64,000 bases of DNA from Aquatica leii (taxonomy: Eukaryota > Arthropoda > Insecta > Coleoptera > Lampyridae), in assembly GCA_035610365.1 (NCBI GenBank), contig CM069432.1, positions 79,922,520 to 79,986,519 on the forward strand, read 5' to 3'. Of the stretch, positions 1-8,800 are shown one piece after another. The notes below the pieces were generated by a model, which saw only the letters and a program-made list of their open reading frames with translations, did not search any database and was not told the origin of the DNA. Position numbers and translations under genes: made by a program. The first letter of the stretch is position 1. The number at the start of each line of letters is the position of its first letter.

Positions 1-639
1 TTTACTTTTATTAAAAATTTGTACACGCACTGCTATTGCTTCTTGTTGAGGATTCTTTAAACAAACATAAGCAAATTAAAAATTTTACCATCTTTTGTCT
101 AAACAAAAGCCTGGACACTATATAATGTGCCAGAGCAAATAGAATTTGCACTCCCTAAGAACGTTACTATACATGTATTAATAAAGACGAAATGCAAACA
201 AGCTATAATCTTCTTAAAAGACATGAAAAAATTGTAAACTAGAATCTGGGTTGTACGTTTGAATCAAGTTTTTTTAGAGATTTTAAATGAGTTGCAGTTG
301 GCAGATTAAGACAATAATTTTCTGTTCGTACGATTTATGAATCTCTGCAAAGAAATGTCAAATTGATACGGCACTAGCTGTTAAACAAAAAATCAATCAT
401 TTTGACAGTTTATATATGTCGTGAGAAACTTTTGTGAAAAAAAAACAGTTTAATTATCTCTACGGGTTTAGTTTAATTAACGATAGTTTTGACTCGAAAT
501 TATTCTGACACATTTAGATTTGGAAATTATGTACTTATGGTTGACACTTTGGTCACTGTTCCAGGGGTGGCAAGTACATTGTTGCATTAAAGCCAATACA
601 CTCATAGAAGTTACCTAAATGAGTAGACTCAGATTTATA
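1..639. other. AT-rich DNA, no gene seen
   Basis: No open frame of note and no motif I recognise. The right-hand part leads into the hAT remnant and may be its decayed upstream region. Confidence 0.4.
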
Positions 640-1260
640 TAATATGTAATTCAGAACAAAATGGTTCCGCCAACTGGTTCAAAGCTCTTAAACAGTTTTC
701 TACCCACGACGTTCACAATTGCATATAAATTCAGTGCAGTTACTAGCGGTAGTGAAGAAAGGTACTAATGTTTTTGCAAGTTTGAATACAAAAAAAAACT
801 AAAGAAACACAAGAAACACGTGAGCTCTACGTGCATAATTTCTTTACTTCAATATTTGACGAGTCAAGAGTTGGCAATTTGTGACCATGAAGAAGAAGTT
901 TCCAATGTTTTTAAACCTTTAAGCAAATGGAAAGCCAGCACTCAAACAATAGATGAAAAACAAAGAGGTGTTTAAATGGCTTTTAGAGGAAGTAGCCAAT
1001 GAAATTTTGGACATGACATTTTTTGTTCTGAATGAAATTTTAGTAGAAATGCGGCATCAATCCTTTTTTTTCAATGATAATAGATGAAACCACAGATTGT
1101 AGTTATTCTAAGCAGATTTCATTCAGCATTCGAATAACTCCAGATTGGAAAGAATATTTTCTCAGTTTCTACAATACATCTTTGACCGCCGCAGAACTCT
1201 TTGGAAACTTGTACAGAATTGCTTAATTCATTGAAAGTTAAATATTCGTAACTGCAGAGG
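640..1260 (+). pseudogene. hAT transposase remnant (DUF4371/ZMYM1-like), plus strand
   Basis: Translated pieces in several frames read like the middle of a hAT transposase of the DUF4371 (ZMYM1-like) group. Near 660 there is a segment resembling NGSANWFKALKQF. Near 840-950 there is SLLQYLTSQELAICDHEEE. Near 1060-1220 there is the catalytic-start block with IIDETTDCS followed by ISFSIRI and a FYNTSLTAAELFGNL stretch. In this family the DETTD aspartate is the first catalytic residue. The frame changes several times and stops are frequent, so this is a dead fragment without start or C-terminus. It lies head-on to a second hAT fragment that begins just to its right on the other strand. Confidence 0.7.
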
Positions 1261-1299
1261 CTAGTGTTACGATTTTTTCTTTCTATTTTCCTTCCTATT

Positions 1300-2345
1300 G
1301 AAAAAATTGTTTATCTTTTATGTCTTTGAAGAAAACAAGTCTCTTGGACAACGATGATAAATCATTTTGTTTCTTACTAGCAGCATTGAAACAATCTAAA
1401 ATTACTTTTCAAACAATGACTAAAATTGCTGTTTCGAAATGTTTTTTGCAGTCCAACAACTTCAGGTATTTGATTTTTTTCCTGTATTTTCTGGAATAAA
1501 GCCCACTCTTTTTCTAAAGCATTAAATGCATCATTTTAAGAAGACCAACAATTTATAAAAAACCCTTAACTTTTAGACTTGTACGTTACATCAAAATCTC
1601 CCAACGATGTGTAGATATAGTGAAAAAAATATATAGTTTGCAAAGTACTAAAAAAAATTAGCTGCGTCAGATACCGATTCAGCTACACAAGTCTATAGTA
1701 AATTTAAGAAATGTGCAGCGCAAGGAACGCAATCTGTCTAAGAATTAATTGTTTTAATTCGTGACTAAAGTCCTGCATATACACCTGACATATTGCTAGC
1801 ATTGTCATAAGATTGACCACAAGAGTGCTTTATCTCAAGACCATTTCTTTAAAAAGCATTTCAAATAGCGTTCTCAATATCTTTGGCTTTATGACCACTA
1901 TTTGGTATAATTTAAAACATCTCTACTATTTCACCATTTTTACGTATATACCTAATAACAATGGTAACCAAAATACTTAACGTTTTTAACTTCAGTAGAA
2001 ATTTGTTGTAATACTTTATTACACTTCCAGAGTGCACTTAATATTTTAAATGTTTAGGTAAAGATGGACCGAAATTCAGCAAGAATATCTATAATTTCTA
2101 AAAAATTACCGTCATGAGTAATTTTTTCTGAATGTGTTTGGGATGGCAGTATTTTTTTCCAACACAAAATTTCTTCATCGAGCGGTTGTATCATAAGTTT
2201 ATCAGCACGTGTTTGAGTTTAAAATGACTAACATTAGTTTTATGCAAATCAGAATTTTTATGACTTTCCATGCGTATTTTCTAGTCACGAGACGTTCACC
2301 AGTGAAAACATTTGATTTCTCTATTTTTGCCGAATAATAAACATA
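1300..2345 (-). pseudogene. hAT transposase remnant (TTF zinc finger, DUF4371), minus strand
   Basis: Read on the minus strand from about 2345 downward, the sequence gives a TTF-type zinc-finger segment (PVLCALCLLFG, then SHKNSDLHKTNVSHF). Near 1830-1670 it gives the typical hAT block GQSYDNASNMSGVYAGL followed by DCVPCAAHFLN. These blocks occur in this order in DUF4371-type hAT transposases. Stops and frame changes are scattered through it. It has the opposite orientation to the neighbouring 640-1260 fragment, so the two are separate insertions or a rearranged copy. The GC-richer patch at 2480-2545 may be part of its 5' end. Confidence 0.72.
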
Positions 2346-2577
2346 GAGCACATAATACAGGTTTTTTAGTATCTGAATAAATTAACCTAACCTAAAATAA
2401 ACATTCCTGGAATATTTAAAATCATTTTGTATTTATATATAATACTACATTATGTTTACAACGATGAAATCTGTTCCATAGCGAAGCATCGCTAGAGTTT
2501 TGTCGTCCTAGGCCCGGGTTCACGGGCCTAAGCGTAAATTCACCACTGATAATCCCGGTTTGCTGACTTTTTCGAAG

Positions 2578-2853
2578 CAAAATCACGCGGCTTGGTAGCG
2601 TGCACTTGATTCATTGAACTTTTTTTCTTTAGTTAATTTAAACTTTCGCTCAACTTACGATTATTGTTTTTATTTATTTATATGACGACATATTATAAGG
2701 AAACTAAATTATGTTGCTATTTGTACTTTTTTGTCTAAAAAAACAGCGATTACTCAAGAAGTTAAAAAAGAAGTGTAAATTAAACAGTAGAAATGAAAAA
2801 ATTATATAGGAAATAAAACAAACGTAAATTACAAAGAATATACAATACAACGA
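2578..2853 (+). repeat. Dispersed repeat, copy A
   Basis: This segment recurs at 3951-4240 in the same orientation with moderate divergence. Shared landmarks are CACGCGGCTTG, CGTGCAC, a GACGACATATTATAA block and an end near GTAAATTACNAAGAATATA. No coding sequence or terminal inverted repeat was seen. The family is unknown to me. Confidence 0.7.
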
Positions 2854-3950
2854 GCAAAAGTAATGTCACCTGAGCTCCCCTTGTTAGAGGTACCGATTTT
2901 TTTTGGTGAAACAAGATTTAATATAAAAACTTTTGACGCAAAAATTTAATTAAAACGAGAATTACTTTTCGATTGATTAGTTTCTTAAAATCGGATTCAA
3001 ATATTGAAACACAGTATATATACGAGCTTATCTGCAAGTGATTTCAAAAAGTACGGTACGGCAATAATTCATTTTTATAGGCGGTTTCACCTTCATCCTA
3101 AATTATTTTCATCAAACGAAATCATAACTAAGTACCTCTGTAAATTTATTTTCATTTAGTTTGCATATCTCGTTTAACACTTGGTAATTTGCTAACATTT
3201 CTTATGTTTATGACACAAGATAAGCAATAACAAACTTAAGATAAACAGCTAACACTATGTGATGAATCGGCAATGTCGAAATAAAAATATTTTTGATCAT
3301 TTTAAGACATCCTGCTTTTTAATATTCCAACAATTTTATTTAAAAAGATGTAAACTTAAACATGATTTCTTATTTTACATGAAAAGTATTTGTATTGCGA
3401 ATTACAAAAAATTATTGATTATTAATTTGTCTTTATATACAATAAATACGTTCATATGATTGTAAGTACACAAAAATAGGTTTAATTTAATTTTTTTACT
3501 TTTTCCTTTAAAAGAGCAGAGGTAATAAAATTATGAATAATCAAATTGTTTATACAATCAGCACGTAGGTACTATAATGGTATGCATACGACCGTCAAAT
3601 TGTTCTCCGAATCAATTTCGTTACAACTGGAGAAGATAACTTTTACATATATAATAAAATAATCTGACACTACAAAAAATGCACTTTTTAAAATGTTACA
3701 AAATTTGCGGTTCTTGTCCTACGTCTTACATATTTGTTGGCATGAAAAAATCGAATCGAAAAGTTTGTTTTGGTGCATCTTGAGATTCGAGTTATCGAGA
3801 TTTGACTATGTTTTTTATAAATTATGATTATGATTATAACATGCATAAGTAAATACGAATATAAACACGTAGACACAGCATGATTTAAGCATTTGCAATC
3901 GTTATCGCTTTACAAGGAATCCGCCGAGCAAGGTTTCTTTACCGTAATAT
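2854..3950. other. AT-rich DNA between repeat copies
   Basis: Only short, compositionally biased frames are present. I see no domain, splice pattern or RNA gene. Confidence 0.4.
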
Positions 3951-4240
3951 CAAAACCACGCGGCTTGATGGCGTGCACTCGATTCATTGAACTTTTTTTT
4001 CGTTTTATAATTTTAAGTTGTGGCCCTCAACTTACGTTTAACGTTTTTATTTATTTACATGACGACATATTATAAATAAACTAAACGATATTGCTATTTG
4101 TATCGCCTTACCAAGAAAAACAAAAGAAAAACCAAACAATGAGTTAAAAATTAAAAAAGAAGCGCAAATTAAGAAATGCGAATAAAAAAAATATAGGAAC
4201 TAAAACAACCGTAAATTACGAAGAATATAAAAGACAACGA
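3951..4240 (+). repeat. Dispersed repeat, copy B
   Basis: Direct copy of the 2578-2853 segment, starting at the CAAAACCACGCGGCTTG motif and ending near AAGACAACGA. The copies differ by point changes and small indels, so they are old. A 60-codon open frame that runs into this repeat is not supported as a gene. Confidence 0.7.
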
Positions 4241-4784
4241 CTAGCGTGCAAATCACAGTCGTATTTGCATTTTTTTCGTGCAAAAATGATTTTCATGTAG
4301 CAGGGTATTTTTTTGTAAAACTGCATTAAGTGATATGTGGGTATAAAGTGATGTAAATACTTGAGTTGTGTTTTTCAACTTCAAATGTTTCAGTCATACA
4401 GTCAGAAAAATGCAGATACGACTTTTCTCCTTTCCGAAAAGACTAAAAAATATTTTATTCCAAATTTCCTTATTGTTTTGTATATACATATTTACCTACT
4501 AGCGTGTCGTAAATATTATTGCTAGTAAACTTTCTCATGTAGAACTGAAAATCGTTAAGGTTGCTACAATCCCCGTTCATATTACATTAATTATTAAAAT
4601 TTTATATGCAGCGACATCTGCCACACATATATGGTGTTACACAACCGCCGCTAGATGTGGCCTTAATCGTAAGCTCGTACTCATAAGGAAATAGCAGCAC
4701 ACTATGAGGATATCCTTGTAGTCTGAAGCATAGCTTCATAGTTATACGCGATACAAATGAAAATATCCTCGTAGTAGCGTCTCT

Positions 4785-4822
<38 letters not shown>

Positions 4823-5640
4823 TTTTTTTGTTTTATTTAACACAAATTTTATATAATAAATATTAAAAAATAAATAAATAAACAAAATATTACACTTTGT
4901 TTTAGTTCTTACTTCATAGTCTGTAAGGTTTTAATGAAAAATGGAAAAATTTTTTTTAATAAAATAATGCAATTATCTTTAAAACTAAAGGGCAAATCAA
5001 ACTTTTACCTATGTAAAAAAATATGCGTCAGAAGTGACTGAATTTGAAATGTACATTAAAATTCGTTAAAGAATTCTAAAAAGGGTGGATTTCATAAGTT
5101 TCATAAAACCTAATAATTTACCCAAATTTCTTTAGATATTTGGTTTACCCACTTCAAATCAAGAAATTTGATATGAAACTCGATATAGTTCTAAAAAGTT
5201 TACAAAAACTACCCCTAAATTTTTTTTTGAGAAAAAAATCTAAATTTTTTTTAGTATGTATAATAAATATAGTGTATTATTTTGGCACAGTTAAAAAATT
5301 TTTCTATCATTGCAAGCGGTAGTATTTAAAAATTTTTTATCAAATAATGACGCAAAACAATAAATCAATGTGAATGTTTGTTGTAAAATATTAGTAGTAT
5401 TCAAAAATAATTTTATATAAGTAATTGCATAGTATTTAACAACCAATAAAGAGTAAAAAAAAAATCATTTCCGCCCCACCAAAAACTGAGGGTAGATTTT
5501 TTTAGTCATAGTAAATTCAACAATTACTGTCTCAATGTTCCATCGAATACCTTGGACTTCCCATACATCTAACCTAATTAAAACGCGGATATCAACCTCG
5601 GTGTTAAATTTTGTTCTGAAGTATCATATTTCACAGTTTG
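4241..5640. other. AT-rich DNA without a gene
   Basis: Contains the AT microsatellite and homopolymer-rich stretches. Nothing else recognisable. Confidence 0.4.
4788..4822. repeat. (AT)n microsatellite
   Basis: Uninterrupted run of alternating A and T. Confidence 0.9.
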
Positions 5641-5840
5641 GTATCAAATTTCTACTTCCGGTGTCAAATTTCAATTTCCGATTTCAAATTTCAACTTCCG
5701 GTGTCAAATCACAACATCCGGTGTCAAATTTCGACTTACGGGGTCAGATTTCGACTTCCGGTGTCAGATTTCGACTTCCGGTGTCCGATTTCAACTTCCG
5801 GTGTCAAATTTCTACGTTGGGTGTCAAATTTCCATTGCAT
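5641..5840 (+). repeat. 20-bp minisatellite, about ten units
   Basis: Ten consecutive units of exactly 20 bp with consensus close to GTGTCAAATTTCAACTTCCG. The units vary at a few positions (TCAGATTTCGACTTCCG is a common variant). Two more degenerate units may precede it from about 5600. Because 20 is not a multiple of three, the same unit is read in all three frames, which produces long stop-free frames here that are not genes. Confidence 0.92.
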
Positions 5841-6047
5841 TGTCAGCAAATTTTTTTGAGTTCATGACCTATGGTGAACCTTTGATTTTTCTGATAAATC
5901 AGCAAATTTTTTACAATGAACTTATGGTGTCTACTTTATTTCCGCTTCAAGTTCAATGATCTACACTAACGCTGAATTAACTAGAAAGTTCATATACCTC
6001 GGTTTTTTAAAAACTATAACTTCTTGCAGATTCATGAATTTTTTTAT

Positions 6048-6082
6048 TATATAAACTAATACGTACTTAGTTTAATTCAGTT
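6048..6082 (+). promoter_or_regulatory. Core promoter: TATA box plus initiator
   Basis: TATATAAA at 6048-6055 lies 31 bp upstream of the A in a TCAGTT initiator at 6077-6082. That is the spacing expected for an insect RNA polymerase II core promoter. The ATG of the five-exon gene follows 43 bp after the predicted start site. Confidence 0.6.
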
Positions 6083-6121
6083 TTCGTTTAATCACCGACA
6101 ACTAACATCAAATATTAAATC

Positions 6122-7108
6122 ATGTCGTTATTAAGTTTGAAAAAAAATGACAACAAGCGCATTAATGTCTTGCAGGACATTGTGTTACAAGTAAGTATAA
6201 TTTTTTATGTTCCTTAATAAATTTTTCTTTATATAATTTGCTCAAATTGTATATAATCCATTGATAATTTTTGTAGTCAAGTCTAATCTTATTTTTTTTA
6301 TAGAGTAGTGTCTGTAGCATGCTGCCTCCGCCTCTTGCACCGATTAACGATCATGTAAGATATTAAAGTTGTTGTTTGTTCTAATTTATAACAATGTTTT
6401 ATCATTTTACAAGTAATTTTAACAATATTTTTGTAGCTTGAAATAATGATGAATGAGATTTTCGTGGATGGACAAGTAAGTTAATTCATTTGCATTTTGA
6501 AATGCAGTTTAATTAATAATTTGTACTGTTATTTTAGGCGTTTCCAAGTCCTCCGTCTCCTCCACCCCACACTTCCGGGGATAATTCAAAAGTAAATAAT
6601 TTTTTTCTTTATACTTTCCAATTACTAAATTGCATCCTTTATTTTGTTTCAGTCGCAAGAGGTGCTTTCTGATAGCGATTGTGTTATGATTATGGAGCCT
6701 CACGATGAGCATAAGAAACCACCCTGCAGAGGAAAAAACCTAGAAGTGTTAAAAGATCTCTATCGGGGGGAAGAGGATGAGGATGCTCCAAATACATTGG
6801 GTGGAGACACTCAGGCAAGCGAGGACTTGGATAACGAAACAAAAGCAAATGAAGCCGAGAAACAATTTGTGAACAAAATTAAAGAAATTTATAAAAACAA
6901 TAAAGTAAAATTAAGTGTTAGTGATAGAAAATATAGTGCGGTGAAGAGACAAGTTGTAGAATTAGAAACGGAAATAAACAAACTAAAGTTAAGATTAGAA
7001 GACGCGCAACAACATTGTAGATTAGCGAGTAAGAGAAGGAAACAATACGTAAACGAAATAAGACAATGTACAGTTTTTAGTAATAGGTTTGGTTTTAGTT
7101 TAGATTAG
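6122..7108 (+). CDS. Unrecognised five-exon gene, about 222 residues, coiled-coil C-terminus
   Basis: Predicted coding exons are 6122-6190, 6304-6354, 6437-6475, 6538-6591 and 6653-7108. Every donor is GTAAG or GTAAAT, every acceptor is TAG or CAG after a T-rich tract, and all four introns are phase 0 (61-113 bp). The start ATG at 6122 follows a TATA/Inr promoter, and AATAAA lies at 7186. The protein begins with a basic segment (MSLLSLKKNDNKRINVLQDI). Two proline-rich stretches follow (exons 2 and 4), then a DSDCVMIME patch and an acidic region (about residues 110-131). A basic, heptad-like coiled coil (about 163-208) is followed by a short NRFGFSLD end. It has no signal peptide, membrane segment or enzyme motif. 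A transcriptional or nucleic-acid-binding accessory role is only a guess. It faces three small minus-strand ORFs, and I treat them as one cassette. Confidence 0.6.
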
Positions 7109-7550
7109 TAATGTAAAGTTTTTATTCATAAGTAGGGGTTTAATTTAGGTTAGTTTTAAGATTGTAATTTAATGTTTTTAAATATAATAAAAAATTTATT
7201 TTAATTTATTATCTTTTCTTCCAAATAAGATTTCTAATGATTTCTTAACATTATAAATCCGATGTTTGTTTGAAATAAGTTTATTAAATATTCTAAAAGT
7301 TTTATAAAATTCAAGCAACAATCTATAATTATATATAATATAACAATTAAGAAAATTTAACAGTGTTTTAGTTTAAAGTAATTTTTTATATTATTTATTA
7401 TCTGAATTTATACAGTAACTTTTATTCTTCTCAAATAAAAAATATATAGTAATAAAATTTCCAAAACACAAAAATTATCAAATAAGCTTAGTATACTATA
7501 TTTTAAAAAAAAATATGTATTACAAAGTATTATTCAATGTTATTCTTCAT
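7109..7550 (+). other. 3' region between convergent genes
   Basis: Holds the AATAAA signal (7186-7191) of the plus-strand gene, then AT-rich DNA. The two transcription units converge here. Confidence 0.5.
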
Positions 7551-7642
7551 CATCGTTTGGAAAGATACTTTTGTTCATTACCGTTGGTTTTTGCAAACAT
7601 TCATATTTTTTTTTCTTTTTGTCTTTTAAATTATTTTGTATA

Positions 7643-7774
7643 CTAACTTGATGAAAAATGTTTACCTCCTTGACTTCTAATTATTTCATCAAGGGAACAT
7701 AGTAAACATTTTTTACCTTCTATGTCCGTCTCCCCCTTACATTTTGGACAGACAAATTTTACAACTATAGGCAT
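7643..7774 (-). CDS. Small zinc-ribbon ORF, 43 residues
   Basis: The ATG is at 7774-7772 and the stop at 7645-7643. The product has four cysteines at residues 9, 12, 23 and 26 (CPKC and CLLC), spaced C-x2-C-x10-C-x2-C as in a zinc ribbon. It has a hydrophobic start (MPIVVKFV) and a charged second half. It is the last of three minus-strand ORFs, about 265 bp beyond the basic ORF. An open acidic-ended stretch lies just downstream (7550-7620) in another frame. I do not assign it. The cysteine pattern and intact frame favour a real small protein, but there is no homologue I can name. Confidence 0.45.
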   Translation of the reverse strand: MPIVVKFVCPKCKGETDIEGKKCLLCSLDEIIRSQGGKHFSSS

Positions 7775-8038
7775 GTTGACTTTGAAGCAGTTGGAAGCTT
7801 TTTAAACTGTGCAAATAAACTATTGTGTTTATATATTTATCAAAACGTGTTGGTCACAAAGTTTATTACTCGTGTTAATTACTTACTAATTTTACTGTTT
7901 CCATTGCATTTACTTTTATTGACTTTAAATAGTAATTTAATCTTTTTTCTTTTTATAAAATATACATATGTTTTTACAAGTATGATAACACTTATAATTT
8001 TAAAATGAAAAAGCATAATTATTTCAAACATTTATTGT

Positions 8039-8176
8039 TCATTTTATTTTTACATTCTTTAAATTCTTAGTGATTTCATACATTTTAATTTTAGTTAATA
8101 ACTTTTCTAATTCTTTCAAATATAATTTTAACCTTAGTTTATAATTTCTTTTCATACGCAATTCTTTTTGATTCAT
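8039..8176 (-). CDS. Small basic helical ORF, 45 residues
   Basis: The ATG at 8176-8174 lies three bases after the stop of the upstream 101-residue ORF, so both could sit on one transcript. The product is very rich in lysine and leucine (for example KLRLKLYLKELEKLL) and would form an amphipathic basic helix. It has no cysteines and no signal peptide. The tight spacing suggests reinitiation or a shared mRNA, which is unusual for a host nuclear gene and common in compact elements. The function is unknown. Confidence 0.4.
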   Translation of the reverse strand: MNQKELRMKRNYKLRLKLYLKELEKLLTKIKMYEITKNLKNVKIK

Positions 8177-8179
8177 TCT

Positions 8180-8485
8180 TCACTGTGGAACAAATTCAAT
8201 GTTTGTTGTTTGACCAACAGCTCCTCGGCTTACTAGATAGATGTGTTTTCCCGAACTAATCACGCTATTAATTTTGTTTATGTCTTCAATAGAAAACTTG
8301 TTTATAAATCTTTGTGGTAGAGGTACTTTAAATTCACCACATTCCACAATCACTTGTTCCCCAAATTTACCATCGACTTTACTAAAACCTTTAATTTTAT
8401 ACTGCTCATTGATTGATAGACTTCTTGTGCTTACATAAGGAACCAAATGAGAAGTTTCGTTCAAGTTTGCAAAAAATGATTCCAT
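8180..8485 (-). CDS. 101-residue ORF of unknown family, possible OB-fold-like protein
   Basis: Intact frame with its ATG at 8485, 76 bp downstream of a minus-strand TATA box. The product starts MESFFANLNE, has SINEQYKIKGFSKVDGKFGE, then a conserved-looking FKVPLPQRF motif, and ends TTNIEFVPQ. The alternating strand pattern with a GKFGEQVIVE turn recalls small OB-fold-like proteins that I associate loosely with multicopy insect elements. That association comes from memory and is not demonstrated here. It has no membrane segment. It is the first ORF of a tight minus-strand group (next ATG three bases after its stop) and faces the five-exon gene. A single-stranded nucleic-acid-binding role is a hypothesis only. 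Confidence 0.5.
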   Translation of the reverse strand: MESFFANLNETSHLVPYVSTRSLSINEQYKIKGFSKVDGKFGEQVIVECGEFKVPLPQRFINKFSIEDINKINSVISSGKHIYLVSRGAVGQTTNIEFVPQ

Positions 8486-8560
8486 CTTAACTTCTTTCTT
8501 AAATTTATTAAAACGAATAAAGGTTATTCAAATACTAATATTAAATCTTCACAAATATCA

Positions 8561-8572
8561 CCTTTATATACA
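8561..8572 (-). promoter_or_regulatory. TATA box for the minus-strand ORF group
   Basis: On the minus strand the sequence reads TGTATATAAAGG, with a weak TTAGT initiator about 34 bases downstream near 8536. This gives a 5' leader of roughly 50 bases before the ATG at 8485. Confidence 0.5.
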
Positions 8573-8800
8573 CACAACAGCATCCCCACCATCACTACGA
8601 ACTTCTCCGACAGACTTAGAACCGAGCATACCCGAAACAAAACGACTCTTACGACTTATTGCGATTCCCCTACCACCAATACGATATATCTAAATACGAA
8701 TGCAATTCGAGCATACCCGAAACGAAACGATAGCAACGAAATTTCACGATTTCCCACCGATCTTACCCGAGTGATCCAGAACCGGCCTCACTATACTACT
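8573..8800. other. GC-richer flank of the cassette with a direct repeat
   Basis: Clearly less AT-rich than its surroundings. GAGCATACCCGAAAC(A/G)AAACGA occurs at about 8624 and again at about 8709. It sits immediately upstream of the minus-strand promoter, so it may hold regulatory sites or be an element end. I found no matching inverted copy left of 6048. Confidence 0.5.

Noticed and set aside
5535-5867. Open frame of about 110 codons (and a second frame at 5638-5859)
   Set aside because: Produced by the 20-bp minisatellite read in rotating frames; repetitive product with no domain.
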